A stretch of 64,000 bases of DNA from Sphingobium sp. AP50 (lineage in GTDB: Bacteria; Pseudomonadota; Alphaproteobacteria; Sphingomonadales; Sphingomonadaceae). Below are positions 16,453 through 25,396 of the stretch, one piece after another. Under the pieces are notes generated by a model. The model was not told where the DNA came from. It saw only the letters and a program-made list of their open reading frames with translations, and made no database searches. The position numbers and the translations under genes were made by a program. The stretch lies in NCBI RefSeq assembly GCF_900109095.1, contig NZ_FNYZ01000001.1, positions 620,001 through 684,000 of the forward strand, read 5' to 3'. The first letter of the stretch is position 1. Every line of letters begins with the position of its first letter.

Positions 16453-17967
16453 ATGTCCTTGAGTCGCTTTGCCTTGGCCACCCGCATGGGAGGCGTGGCC
16501 TCATCTATCCTGATCCTGTCTGCCTGTGCGGCAGTGCCCGATCTGGGGCCGAAACCCGAAATGCGGTCGGCCCAGAGCGTCGCCGCCAGCAGCAGTCTTG
16601 CCGCTGCGCCGGCCGCCTGGCCCGGCGATGGCTGGTGGAAGGCCTATGGCGATCCGCAACTCGATCAGTTGATCGAGGAAGGCCTGCGCGCGTCCCCCGA
16701 CGTGGCGATGGCCGATGCCCGTTTCCGCAGCGCCATGGCCATGCAGCGGCAGGCGGGTGCAGCGCTGCTGCCGACCGTCGATGCCGAGGGTAGTGCAGCG
16801 GCGACCAAGCAGAGCTATAATATGGGCACGCCCTCGGCTTTCGTGCCGAAGGGCTGGTTGGGCACGGGCCGTCTGGCACTGGATCTGGGCTTCGACCTCG
16901 ACTTGTGGGGTAAGAACAAGGCGTCGCTGGCGGCGGCCACCTCCGAAGCGCGCGCCGCAACGATCGATACGCAGCAGGCGCGGCTGGTGCTCGCGACGGG
17001 AATCGCCGACGCCTATGCCGATCTCGCCCGTCTGCATGACGATGCGGAGATCGCCCAGCGGACGCTGGACCTGCGGCTGGCCAGCCAGAAGCTGGTGGCG
17101 GACCGGCGGCAAAATGGTCTGGAAACGCGCGGCAGCGTGCGTCAGGCCGATGCCACCGTGTCGTCCGCCAAGGCCCAACTGGCCGGCGCAAAGATGGCGA
17201 TCGAACTGCGTCAGCATCAGATTGCTGCCCTGATTGGCGCAGGGCCGGATCGCGGCCTTTCCATCACCCGGCCGAAGATCGGCGCGCTGGCGCCGCTTGG
17301 CCTGCCGGCGGACGTGACGACCAATCTGGTTGCCCGTCGCCCCGATGTCGCCGCTGCGCTGGCCCGCGCGGAGGCGGCGGCGAGCCGGATCAAGGTGGCG
17401 CGCGCCGATTTCTATCCGGCGGTGCGGCTGAGCGCGCTGATCGGCGTGCAGTCGCTTGGCTATGACGCGATCTTCGCCGGCAACACGATCAACGGCACGA
17501 ACAGGCCCTTCACCGACACGCTGTTTTCGAAGGATTCGATCTTCGGCAATGCGGGGCCGGCGATCAGCCTGCCGATCTTCCATGGGGGGGCTTTGCGGGC
17601 GCAATATCGCGGTGCCCGCGCCACCTATGACGAAGCGGTCGCTTCTTATGACAAGGCCGTGCTGGGCGCGTATCAGGAGGTGGCGGATGCCGTCACCACC
17701 CGCAAGACGCTGGACCAGCGCGTGACCGATGCGAAAGCGGCCGTTACGGCGTCGGAAGATGCCTATGCCATCGCGCAGAAACGCTACAAAGGCGGGCTTT
17801 CCACCTATCTCGACGTGCTGAATGTCGAGGATCAGTTGCTGGCCGCGCGTCAGCAGTTGGCGGGGCTGGAAGCCAGCGCCTTCTCCACCGATATTGCCCT
17901 TATCCGTGCGCTGGGCGGTGGTTTCACCGCAGGCGAACCCCTCTCCAAGGATCAACCGCATGGCTGA
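16453..17967 (+). CDS. Outer-membrane efflux lipoprotein (OprM/NodT family)
   Basis: The 504-residue outer-membrane factor of a tripartite pump has a lipoprotein signal with lipobox LSAC (Cys25). Two repeats of the TolC-like OEP domain follow, including GDGWWKAYGDPQLDQLIEEGL, the RRPDVAAALARAEAA signature and the C-terminal KRYKGGLSTYLDVLNVE motif. It forms the exit duct that joins the EmrA-like adaptor. The frame opens at GTG 16438, but AGGTGG (16436-16441) is a ribosome-binding site 11 bases before the ATG at 16453. It overlaps the adaptor gene by 8 bases. Confidence 0.92.
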   Translation: MSLSRFALATRMGGVASSILILSACAAVPDLGPKPEMRSAQSVAASSSLAAAPAAWPGDGWWKAYGDPQLDQLIEEGLRASPDVAMADARFRSAMAMQRQAGAALLPTVDAEGSAAATKQSYNMGTPSAFVPKGWLGTGRLALDLGFDLDLWGKNKASLAAATSEARAATIDTQQARLVLATGIADAYADLARLHDDAEIAQRTLDLRLASQKLVADRRQNGLETRGSVRQADATVSSAKAQLAGAKMAIELRQHQIAALIGAGPDRGLSITRPKIGALAPLGLPADVTTNLVARRPDVAAALARAEAAASRIKVARADFYPAVRLSALIGVQSLGYDAIFAGNTINGTNRPFTDTLFSKDSIFGNAGPAISLPIFHGGALRAQYRGARATYDEAVASYDKAVLGAYQEVADAVTTRKTLDQRVTDAKAAVTASEDAYAIAQKRYKGGLSTYLDVLNVEDQLLAARQQLAGLEASAFSTDIALIRALGGGFTAGEPLSKDQPHG

Positions 17968-19096
17968 CGCCGCCCTCGAAACCACCGAAGCGAAGCAGGA
18001 AGAGCGTCAGTCGGCGCGCAAGACATGGCTGATCCGCCTGGCGGTGGTCGTGATCGTCGTCGGGCTGCTGTGGGCCGCCTGGTATCTGCTGGTCGGCCGC
18101 AACCATGTCGGCACTGATAATGCCTATGTGAATGCGGAAATGGCGCAGGTCACGCCGCTGATCTCGGCCCAGGCCATCGAAGTGCTGGTCAGCGATACGC
18201 AGGCGGTTAAGAAGGGCGATGTTTTGGTCAAGCTGGACCCGACCAACGCCCAGATTGCCGTGGCGCAGGCGGAAGCCGATCTGGCCGATGCGCGTCGCCG
18301 CTTCCGCCAGACGCAGGCGACCAGCCAGTCGCTCGCCGCGCAGGTCGATGCACGTGGCGCGGATATCGTGCAGGCGCGTGCCCAGCTTGCCACCGCGCAG
18401 GCGGATTTCGACAAGGCCCGGATCGACCTGCAACGCCGTGAAGCGCTGGTGAATGACGGCGCCGTGTCGGGCGATGAAGTGACCACCGCGCGCAAGGGCT
18501 ATGCCGCTGCCAAGGCGGCGCTCGATCTGGCCCGTGCTGGCGTTCAGACGGCGCAGGCGACCCGTGGCGCGGCCACCGGTCAGCTGGAAGCCAATGATGC
18601 GCTGGTGCGCGGATCGACCATCGACACCGACCCGGCAGTCATGGCGGCGCAGGCGAAGCTGGATTCGGCGAAGCTGGATCTGGATCGCAGCATCATTCGC
18701 GCGCCGATCGACGGTGTGATCACCAAGCGGCAGGTGCAGGTGGGCCAGCGCGTGGCGCAGGGCAATTCGATCATGACGATCGTTCCGCTCGGCCATCTTT
18801 ATGTCGACGCCAATTTCAAGGAACGCCAGTTGCGTGACGTGAAGGTCGGCATGCCGGCAACCGTGACGTCCGACCTCTATGGCGGCGATGTCGTCTATCA
18901 TGGCAAGGTTGTCGGCTTCTCTGGCGGCACGGGGTCGTCCCTGTCCCTGATCCCCGCGCAGAATGCGACCGGCAACTGGATCAAGATCGTGCAGCGCCTG
19001 CCGCTGCGCATTGCGCTCGACCCCAAGGAACTGGCTGCGCACCCGCTGCGTGTCGGATTGTCCATGGACGTCGAGATCGACCTGAGCGAAAAATAA
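17960..19096 (+). CDS. emrA: EmrA/HlyD-family periplasmic adaptor
   Basis: The 378-residue membrane fusion protein has a short cytoplasmic N-terminus, a single transmembrane helix at about 25-45, the GTDNAYVNAEMAQVTPLISA biotinyl-lipoyl entry motif, a long alpha-helical hairpin (about 95-205) and a beta-barrel end. It couples the inner-membrane EmrB-type transporter to the outer-membrane factor. The ATG at 17960 overlaps the preceding stop by 8 bases; AAGGA lies 8 bases upstream. The symbol is by family resemblance. Confidence 0.92.
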   Translation: MADAALETTEAKQEERQSARKTWLIRLAVVVIVVGLLWAAWYLLVGRNHVGTDNAYVNAEMAQVTPLISAQAIEVLVSDTQAVKKGDVLVKLDPTNAQIAVAQAEADLADARRRFRQTQATSQSLAAQVDARGADIVQARAQLATAQADFDKARIDLQRREALVNDGAVSGDEVTTARKGYAAAKAALDLARAGVQTAQATRGAATGQLEANDALVRGSTIDTDPAVMAAQAKLDSAKLDLDRSIIRAPIDGVITKRQVQVGQRVAQGNSIMTIVPLGHLYVDANFKERQLRDVKVGMPATVTSDLYGGDVVYHGKVVGFSGGTGSSLSLIPAQNATGNWIKIVQRLPLRIALDPKELAAHPLRVGLSMDVEIDLSEK

Positions 19097-19110
19097 GGGG
19101 CGCCCCGGCG

Positions 19111-20637
19111 ATGGCTGGCGACGATATCTTCTCAAGGCTTTCCCCGCGCAGCCGGACGCTGGCGGGGCTGGTTCTGGCGCTTAGCAACCTGATGGTTGTG
19201 CTGGACCTGACGATCGCCAACGTGTCCGTCCCGCATATCGCCGGCAATCTGGGCATTTCGCCCGATCAGGGCACATGGATCATCACATCCTATGCCGTGG
19301 CCGAGGCTATCTGCGTCCCGCTGACCGGATGGCTGGCGATGCGCTTCGGCGTGGTGCGCATGTTCACGCTGTCGATGATCGGCTTCGGCCTTTTCTCGGT
19401 GCTGTGTGGCCTGTCCAGCACGCTGACGATGCTGGTCGCCTGCCGCATTGGTCAGGGCATTTGCGGCGGGCCGATCATGCCCATGTCGCAAACGCTGCTG
19501 ATGCGTATATTCCCGCCCGAAACGCGCGGGCGCGCCATGGGCCTGTGGGCGATGACGACGCTGATGGGGCCGGCGCTTGGCCCGATCGTGGGTGGTTATA
19601 TCAGCGACAATTGGAGCTGGCACTGGATCTTCTTCATCAACCTGCCGATCGCGGCGCTGTGCGTGTTTGCCGCGCAGGCGCTGTTGCGGCCGGTGGAGAC
19701 GGATACGGCGAAGATACCGATCGACAAGGTTGGCCTGTTCCTGCTGGTCTTCTGGATCGGTTGTCTTCAGATCATCCTGGATATCGGGCGCGATCATGAC
19801 TGGTTCGCCGATCCGATGATCGTGGCGCTGGCGCTGATGGCCTTTATCGGTTTCCTCGTGTTCGTCATCTGGGAACTGACCGAAGAACATCCAGTGGTCG
19901 ATCTCCGCGTATTCCGCCATGTCGGTTTCAGCTCTGGCCTCTTCACCCTGTCGCTCTGTTTCGGCTCCTATTTCGCCAGTATCGTCGTCATCCCGCAATG
20001 GTTGCAGATGTCGATGGGCTACACCGCGACATGGGCCGGGATCGTGACCGCGATGACGGCGATGGCGGCCCTGTTCACCGCGCCGATCGCCGCCAGGATG
20101 ATGACGAAGGTCGACGCGCGGCTGCTGATTTCCTGCGCAGTGGCGTGGATCGGCATCATGTCGCTGGTGCGGGCGCACTGGACCAGCGGCGTCGATTTCG
20201 GGACCATGATCGTTCCGCAATTCGTTCAGGGCTTTGCCTTGCCCTTCTTCTTCATTCCCTTGACCACATTGACGCTGGGGTCCGTGCTGCCCAGTGAAAC
20301 GGCGTCAGCAGCGGGTTTGCAGAATTTCGTGCGGACCATGGCGACGGCGATCGCGACGTCTCTGGTGTTGACGGAATGGGGCGATTCCCAGCGCGTGTCG
20401 CGCAGCGAAATGGCGTCCGTCCTGCAACCCGACCAGACCCAGTCCGTGCTGACCAACCTGGGTTTCTCGATAGAGCAGGCACGGCAGACGATCTCCAATC
20501 TGGTCGAACAGGAAGCCACTGTGATCGCGGTCGATCATGTCTTCTTCATATCGGCGATCATCCTGTTCAGCGCGGCCGTGATCGTGTGGATCGCGCCCAA
20601 ACCGCGCGCCAATGTGGATACGTCTGCGGCTCACTGA
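19111..20637 (+). CDS. emrB: EmrB/QacA (DHA2) family MFS drug exporter
   Basis: The 508-residue transporter has about 14 hydrophobic segments, the DHA2 N-terminal motif LDLTIANVSVPHIAG (motif D1), WIITSYAVAEAICVPLTGWL and the central GPALGPIVGGYI (motif C of antiporters). It is a proton-driven drug exporter that works with the EmrA-like adaptor and the outer-membrane factor. AGGGG 10 bases upstream supports the ATG. The last 7 bases overlap the convergent ABC-F gene; no terminator is visible between them. Confidence 0.94.
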   Translation: MAGDDIFSRLSPRSRTLAGLVLALSNLMVVLDLTIANVSVPHIAGNLGISPDQGTWIITSYAVAEAICVPLTGWLAMRFGVVRMFTLSMIGFGLFSVLCGLSSTLTMLVACRIGQGICGGPIMPMSQTLLMRIFPPETRGRAMGLWAMTTLMGPALGPIVGGYISDNWSWHWIFFINLPIAALCVFAAQALLRPVETDTAKIPIDKVGLFLLVFWIGCLQIILDIGRDHDWFADPMIVALALMAFIGFLVFVIWELTEEHPVVDLRVFRHVGFSSGLFTLSLCFGSYFASIVVIPQWLQMSMGYTATWAGIVTAMTAMAALFTAPIAARMMTKVDARLLISCAVAWIGIMSLVRAHWTSGVDFGTMIVPQFVQGFALPFFFIPLTTLTLGSVLPSETASAAGLQNFVRTMATAIATSLVLTEWGDSQRVSRSEMASVLQPDQTQSVLTNLGFSIEQARQTISNLVEQEATVIAVDHVFFISAIILFSAAVIVWIAPKPRANVDTSAAH

Positions 20638-22205
20638 GGTAAGGTAATCCGACGGGTGATCCCGATGGCGTCGAGGAAGGCCGGATCGTGGCTGACCACG
20701 ACCAGCGCGCCGTTGTAGGCGGCCAGCCCCTGTTCGATCGCAGCGATCGAATCAAGGTCGAGATGGTTGGTCGGCTCGTCCAGCAACAGCAGCGGCGGCA
20801 CCGTGTCGCCACCCAGCACGCAGGCCAGAGCGGCGCGCAATTTCTGCCCGCCGCTCAGCGTCGCGACCCGTTGTAGCGCCAGGTCCGCCCGGAACCGGAA
20901 ACGCGCCAGAGCCGCGTGAATGACGTTGCGTGTCGCGCCCGGATGCAGTCGCGCGAAATTGTCGGCGATGCTGCTTTCCGGATCGAGCAGGCTCGCCTCC
21001 TGATCCAGCAGGGCGTTGCTCTCCGGCCGATAGACCTGTCCGATGAGCGGCGCGATCTGACCGGCGATCAGATGCAGCAGCGTCGATTTGCCCGCGCCAT
21101 TGGGCCCGGTGATGGCGATCCGTTCGGGTCCGGTGATCGTCAGGTTCAGGTCGCGAAGAACCGGATGGGCGGGATCATGACCAGCCGTGACGCCCTCCAG
21201 CCGCAGCAAGGTCCGGCTGGAGGGGAGATCGGCCGATGGCAGAGCGACGGTCAGCGGCGCCAGAATCTCGATCTTGCCGCGCGCCTCTGCGATAGCCTCC
21301 TGGGCCTGTTGACGCTGCTGGTCGCTGCGACGGGCGGCGTCTCCGCCGGATCGTTCCGCCTGCTCCTTGCGCCGGCCCAGCAGGATGCGCGGCATGCCGC
21401 CCTTGGCCGCCTGACGGGCACCGGCGCCGTCACGGCGTTGCTGGCGCTCGGTGGCTGTCTGGGCCTTGCGGGCGATGGTGGAGGCCTGCCGCTCGGCATG
21501 GTCGAGCATATCCTGCGCTGCTGCCAGTTCCACATCCTTGTGCGCGCGATAGGCTGACCAGTTGCCGCCATAGCGGGCGATGCCCAGGCTGGTCAGTTCG
21601 GCGATGGCATCCATGTTGTCCAGCAACGTGCGGTCGTGACTGACCACGATCGCGCCGCCGCGCCAGCGTTTCAGCAGGGCGGCGACGGCCTCCCGCCCTT
21701 CGGCATCCAGATGGTTGGTCGGCTCGTCCAGCAGCAGCCAGTCGGGTTGCGCGAAGACACAGGCCGCCAGTGCGGCGCGGGTGCGCTGGCCGCCGGACAG
21801 ATGGGTGAGGTGCGTCAGGGGATCGGCGGTGAGGCCGACCTCCGCCAATGCGTCTGCCAGTCTGGCGGGCAGGGTCCAGTCGCATTGCTCCAGTTCGGCC
21901 ATGGTGGCAGTGCCGGTTTCGGCCTTGTCGAGCAGAGCGAGGGCCGAGGCAACGCCGAACAGGTCGGCGATGGTCTGATCCGGGTCGGGGGACTGGCGCA
22001 GCATGGCGATAGTCCCATCGATCTGGACGCGCCCGGCCGAAGGCTGACGCTCTCCCGCCATCAGGGCGAGCAGAGTGGATTTGCCGACACCGTTACGGCC
22101 GATCAGGCCGATGCGTTCGGAGGTGAAGCGGAAGTCGAGGCCGGAAAGGACGGCTGTGCCGTCAGGCGCGGACCAGAAGAGGCCGGAAAGAAGAATGGCA
22201 GGCAT
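20631..22205 (-). CDS. ABC-F family ATPase
   Basis: The 524-residue soluble protein has two ABC ATPase domains in tandem and no membrane segments. Walker A motifs are GRNGVGKST (36-44) and GPNGAGKS (367-374); signatures are LSGGQRTRAALA and LSGGQKLRAALA; both Walker B motifs (LLLDEPTNHLD) are present. A charged, Gln/Arg-rich linker joins them. ABC-F proteins bind the ribosomal E site and either tune translation (Uup, EttA) or give antibiotic resistance (Msr, Vga). The long leader with an upstream ORF and adjacency to a drug pump favour a protective role, but this is inference. Confidence 0.92.
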   Translation of the reverse strand: MPAILLSGLFWSAPDGTAVLSGLDFRFTSERIGLIGRNGVGKSTLLALMAGERQPSAGRVQIDGTIAMLRQSPDPDQTIADLFGVASALALLDKAETGTATMAELEQCDWTLPARLADALAEVGLTADPLTHLTHLSGGQRTRAALAACVFAQPDWLLLDEPTNHLDAEGREAVAALLKRWRGGAIVVSHDRTLLDNMDAIAELTSLGIARYGGNWSAYRAHKDVELAAAQDMLDHAERQASTIARKAQTATERQQRRDGAGARQAAKGGMPRILLGRRKEQAERSGGDAARRSDQQRQQAQEAIAEARGKIEILAPLTVALPSADLPSSRTLLRLEGVTAGHDPAHPVLRDLNLTITGPERIAITGPNGAGKSTLLHLIAGQIAPLIGQVYRPESNALLDQEASLLDPESSIADNFARLHPGATRNVIHAALARFRFRADLALQRVATLSGGQKLRAALACVLGGDTVPPLLLLDEPTNHLDLDSIAAIEQGLAAYNGALVVVSHDPAFLDAIGITRRITLPQ

Positions 22206-22263
22206 GGACGAAAACTTTCCTGAAGGCAGAGCGGAGGGGCTGAGCGTTCAGGTTGATGTCCAT
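22162..22263 (-). CDS. Candidate leader peptide (33 aa) overlapping the ABC-F start
   Basis: A short frame starts at ATG 22263, with GAAGGA 8 bases upstream (a good ribosome-binding site). It encodes 33 residues starting MDINLNAQPLRSAF and ends at TGA 22162-22164, 43 bases inside the ABC-F gene and out of frame with it. ABC-F resistance genes in other bacteria are often controlled by translated leaders. Whether this one is translated is not known; it could also be chance. Confidence 0.4.
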   Translation of the reverse strand: MDINLNAQPLRSAFRKVFVHACHSSFRPLLVRA

Positions 22264-22343
22264 GGCGGCGGTCCTTCGAAATAGCGCCCGTGGGGCGTGC
22301 GATGTCGGCAAGCATAGCGGAGCAGGGACGCGGCGGATAGCCT

Positions 22344-22373
22344 ATTATGAAGTTAGGCCTGATGTCTTGTCAC
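22344..22373 (-). promoter_or_regulatory. Promoter of the ABC-F leader
   Basis: On the minus strand GTGACA (22373-22368) and CATAAT (22349-22344) are 18 bases apart; each hexamer matches the consensus at 5 of 6 positions. It predicts a leader of about 130 bases before the ABC-F start, containing the upstream ORF. Confidence 0.5.
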
Positions 22374-22380
22374 GCCTGAT

Positions 22381-22983
22381 TCAGCGCTTTTCATATTTCC
22401 AGTTGCGGCCCTTGCCTTCCGCGATCCACTCGACCGCCTGGGCGATGCGCTTGTCGCGGGTGGCGTCGGTCTTCGCCTCGCCGATCCATTCGGCATAGTC
22501 GCGGACCTTGCCGGGCGGGAAGGCGGACCAGACGGCTTGCGCCGCCGGATTGGCGGCGATGGCGTCGGTCAGGGCCGGGTGAACGGGCAGCGCGGCGCGG
22601 GGCTGGCGGCGCTCCATCCATTGCGGTTTGGCGCCTGCATCGATCATGGCGGCGGCCCGGTCCAGCATGGCGCGCAATTCTTCGTCGGACGGCAGATCGG
22701 ACAGGCTGGTGATTTTGCCCAGATGGCCCATGCCGCCCTTTTCCCTGCGGGCCTCCGTCTGATCCTCGCTATACCAGAAGCCGATCGCGGCATGGCTTTT
22801 GAAGGCGGCTATGGAAGCGAGATTTTTGGTGGCGTGGATGAAATGGGGGAAGCCCCATTTGATCGCTTCGGTCACGTCGGGCCGGGCGGCATGGACGAGA
22901 GTGCGGAAATGGGTGAGGATCGGCCGGGCGAAATCCGCTTGTGCGGCGATATAGGCGTCGATCCTGGCGGATTCGTCGGTCAT
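22381..22983 (-). CDS. YdeI/OmdA-like DUF1801 protein
   Basis: The 200-residue cytoplasmic protein has an N-terminal DUF1801 fold (ARPDVTEAIKWGFPHFIHATKNLASIAAFKSH) and a C-terminal bacteriocin-protection YdeI/OmpD-associated segment (HPALTDAIAANPAAQAVWSAFPPGKVRDYAEWI followed by a TRDKRIAQAVEWIAEGK helix). Homologues have been linked to resistance to cationic peptides or polymyxin; biochemistry is unknown. The ATG at 22983 is preferred over 23001 because the conserved family start is near it. It is separated from ubiG by repeat hairpins. Confidence 0.8.
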   Translation of the reverse strand: MTDESARIDAYIAAQADFARPILTHFRTLVHAARPDVTEAIKWGFPHFIHATKNLASIAAFKSHAAIGFWYSEDQTEARREKGGMGHLGKITSLSDLPSDEELRAMLDRAAAMIDAGAKPQWMERRQPRAALPVHPALTDAIAANPAAQAVWSAFPPGKVRDYAEWIGEAKTDATRDKRIAQAVEWIAEGKGRNWKYEKR

Positions 22984-23010
22984 CCAATCCCCCTCATCCA
23001 ACTTCGCCTA

Positions 23011-23062
23011 ACCGGCTTTGCCGGTAAGGCTGCGTATCCTTCTCCCCCCAAGGGGGAGAAGG
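23011..23062. repeat. Pair of hairpins after ubiG
   Basis: Two adjacent palindromes lie here: ACCGGC/GCCGGT (23011-23025, 3-base loop) and an 11-base perfect stem CCTTCTCCCCC/GGGGGAGAAGG (23038-23048 with 23052-23062). The second begins 2 bases after the ubiG stop on the minus strand and may act as a terminator or 3' stabiliser, although no T-run follows. Confidence 0.6.
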
Positions 23063-23063
23063 T

Positions 23064-23801
23064 TTAAGACTTGTGCCGTGCCGTCAGCAGATAGTTGATC
23101 GCGGTGTTGGCCGACAGGGTGAAGCCCCGGCCGGGATCGAAGCTGAGGCCGATGCTGTCGGTGACCTCCAGCCCGGCCTGTTCCAGCAGCGCGGTCAGTT
23201 CTTCGGGCGTGATGAATTTGTGCCAGTCATGCGTGCCCTTGGGAATGCCGCCCACGCTTTCGCCGATGGTGATCATGGCGAGGCGGGACAGCGGTGTGCG
23301 GTTGGGCGTGGAGAGGATCATCATGCCATCGGGCGCCAGTTTCGCGGCCAGCGCGGCGATAAAGGTGGCGGGATCGGCGACATGCTCGATCACTTCCATG
23401 GATGTGACCAGATCATAGCCGCTATCGGCCATATCCTCGACCGGGGTGGCGCGATAGTCGATGGTCAGATGCTGGCCCTGTGCATGGGCTTGCGCCGCAG
23501 CGATATTTTCCGGCGCGGCGTCCAGGCCGGTGACGGCGGCGCCAAGGCGCGCCAGCGGTTCGGCCAGCAGGCCCGCGCCGCAGCCGACATCCAGCGCGCG
23601 CTTGCCGCCAAGCGGGCGGAAGGCCTGTTCGCTGCCCGGCCAGTGCCGGTCGATCGCGGCGCGGATATAGCGCAGCCGCACCGGGTTCAGCTTGTGCAGC
23701 ATCGCGCTGGACCCATTGGGGTCCCACCAGTCGGCGGCCATGGCGCCGAAATGGGCGGCTTCCTTCGGGTCGATCGTGGCTGTGGCGGTTTCGATTGTCA
23801 T
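23064..23801 (-). CDS. ubiG: Ubiquinone biosynthesis O-methyltransferase
   Basis: UbiG performs both SAM-dependent O-methylations of ubiquinone synthesis on the cytoplasmic face of the membrane. The 245-residue protein contains the family start EAAHFGAMAADWWDPNG, SAM motif I DVGCGAGLL (71-79), LDAAPENIAAA, SMEVIEHV and the C-terminal GTHDWHKFITPEEL, all typical of UbiG rather than generic methyltransferases. It is divergent from lysC across about 200 bases. Confidence 0.95.
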   Translation of the reverse strand: MTIETATATIDPKEAAHFGAMAADWWDPNGSSAMLHKLNPVRLRYIRAAIDRHWPGSEQAFRPLGGKRALDVGCGAGLLAEPLARLGAAVTGLDAAPENIAAAQAHAQGQHLTIDYRATPVEDMADSGYDLVTSMEVIEHVADPATFIAALAAKLAPDGMMILSTPNRTPLSRLAMITIGESVGGIPKGTHDWHKFITPEELTALLEQAGLEVTDSIGLSFDPGRGFTLSANTAINYLLTARHKS

Positions 23802-24004
23802 ATATGGCTTCTAGCAGGGCGAGACGCGCAGGCCAATGTCCGGCCTATCCCCTTGAAGCGAAAAGCCGTTGCGGCAGGGGGTGGCGGGACGGGCGCGAAG
23901 AACGGCAGGATTGCTTGCCATATCCGTCGCGGCTGCTAATAGGAGCGCCGTTTTGCCCCTTTGGGACATATTGTTTCACAAACTGGAATAGGTTCGACAA
24001 GCAA

Positions 24005-25270
24005 ATGGCGCGCATCGTGATGAAATTCGGCGGCACCTCCATGGCGGGGATGGAGCGAATTCGCAACGTGGCGGCGCGCGTCAAACATGTCGTCGAACAG
24101 GGGCATGAAGTCGCCGTCGTCGTGTCGGCCATGGCAGGCGAGACGGACCGTCTGGTCGGTTTCTGCAAGGAAGCCTCCGCCCTCTACGATCCGGCCGAAT
24201 ATGATGTCGTGGTCGCCGCGGGCGAACAGATCACCAGCGGATTGCTGGCGATGACGCTCAAGGCCATGGGCGTGGATGCGCGCAGCTGGCTGGGCTGGCA
24301 ATTGCCGATCCGCACGGTCGAGGCCCATGCCAAGGCGCGTGTCGAGAAGATCGATACCGGCGCGCTGCTGTCGGCCATGGGTGCGGGGCAGGTCGCGGTG
24401 ATCCCCGGCTTTCAGGGTATGATGGCCGATGGCCGCGTGTCGACGCTGGGCCGTGGCGGGTCTGACACGTCGGCGGTTGCCGTGGCTGCGGCGGTCAAGG
24501 CCGATCGCTGCGACATCTATACCGACGTCGACGGCGTCTATACCACCGACCCGCGCATCGTCGCCCGCGCCCGCAAGCTGGACCTCGTCACCTATGAGGA
24601 AATGCTGGAACTGGCCTCGGTCGGCGCCAAGGTGCTCCAGACCCGATCGGTCGGCCTCGCCATGAAGGAAGGCGTTGTCGTACAGGTGCTTTCTTCCTTC
24701 GATGATCCCACCCAGGACGACCTCCCCGGCACGCTGATCGTGAGCGACGAGGAACTGGAAGCCAAGCTCAAGGAAACGAAGATGGAACGTCAGCTCATCA
24801 CCGGCATCGCCCATGACAAGAATGAGGCGAAGATCATCGTCACTCGCGTCCCCGACAAGCCGGGCGCGGTCGCCAGCATCTTCGGCCCGCTGGCCGATGC
24901 GGCGATCAATGTCGACATGATCATCCAGAATGACAGTAAGGAGAAGGAAGAGACGGACGTCACCTTCACCGTGCCGCGCGCGGACCTGGCCCGCAGCGTC
25001 GACATCCTGGAAGGCCTGAAGGAAGAAATCGGCTTCCGCCGCATCATCACCGATACGCAGGTCGCCAAGATCAGTGTCGTGGGCGTGGGCATGCGCAGCC
25101 ATCCGGGTGTCGCCGCCACCATGTTCAAGACGCTGGCCGAACGCGGCATCAACATCGAAGCCATCTCCACCAGCGAGATCAAGGTTTCGGTGCTGATCGA
25201 CGAGGATGAGACGGAACTGGCGGTCCGCGTTCTGCACACGGCCTATGGTCTGGACGCCCCGGCGGCTTGA
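24005..25270 (+). CDS. lysC: Aspartate kinase
   Basis: LysC phosphorylates aspartate, the first committed step to lysine, threonine, methionine and diaminopimelate. The 421-residue product has the kinase start MARIVMKFGGTS, the GRGGSDTSAVA nucleotide loop, DVDGVYTTDPR, and two C-terminal ACT domains (about 265-421) with the VGVGMRSHPGVAATMF and IEAISTSEIK motifs that bind lysine/threonine for feedback control. The frame extends upstream to 23795, but the ATG at 24005 gives the conserved N-terminus. It is followed by a strong terminator and by the accessory block that lies between it and ptsP. Confidence 0.97.
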   Translation: MARIVMKFGGTSMAGMERIRNVAARVKHVVEQGHEVAVVVSAMAGETDRLVGFCKEASALYDPAEYDVVVAAGEQITSGLLAMTLKAMGVDARSWLGWQLPIRTVEAHAKARVEKIDTGALLSAMGAGQVAVIPGFQGMMADGRVSTLGRGGSDTSAVAVAAAVKADRCDIYTDVDGVYTTDPRIVARARKLDLVTYEEMLELASVGAKVLQTRSVGLAMKEGVVVQVLSSFDDPTQDDLPGTLIVSDEELEAKLKETKMERQLITGIAHDKNEAKIIVTRVPDKPGAVASIFGPLADAAINVDMIIQNDSKEKEETDVTFTVPRADLARSVDILEGLKEEIGFRRIITDTQVAKISVVGVGMRSHPGVAATMFKTLAERGINIEAISTSEIKVSVLIDEDETELAVRVLHTAYGLDAPAA

Positions 25271-25346
25271 TTTTTTGCCTCTCTCCGGTCAGGGGGGAGG
25301 AGATGAAGGGTGTAAGGGGGACTGCTGCGGCGCGCCCCCACCCCAA

Positions 25347-25374
25347 CCCCTCCCCTGAAGGGGAGGGGCTTTTT
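25347..25374 (+). terminator. Rho-independent terminator of lysC
   Basis: A 9-base G/C stem (25347-25355 with 25360-25368, TGAA loop) is followed by CTTTTT, about 80 bases after the lysC stop. The bases between (about 25280-25345) are G/C-rich intergenic sequence resembling the other CCCTCCC-type repeats. Confidence 0.85.
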
Positions 25375-25396
25375 GTGATTCTTGAAGGCTAAAGCT

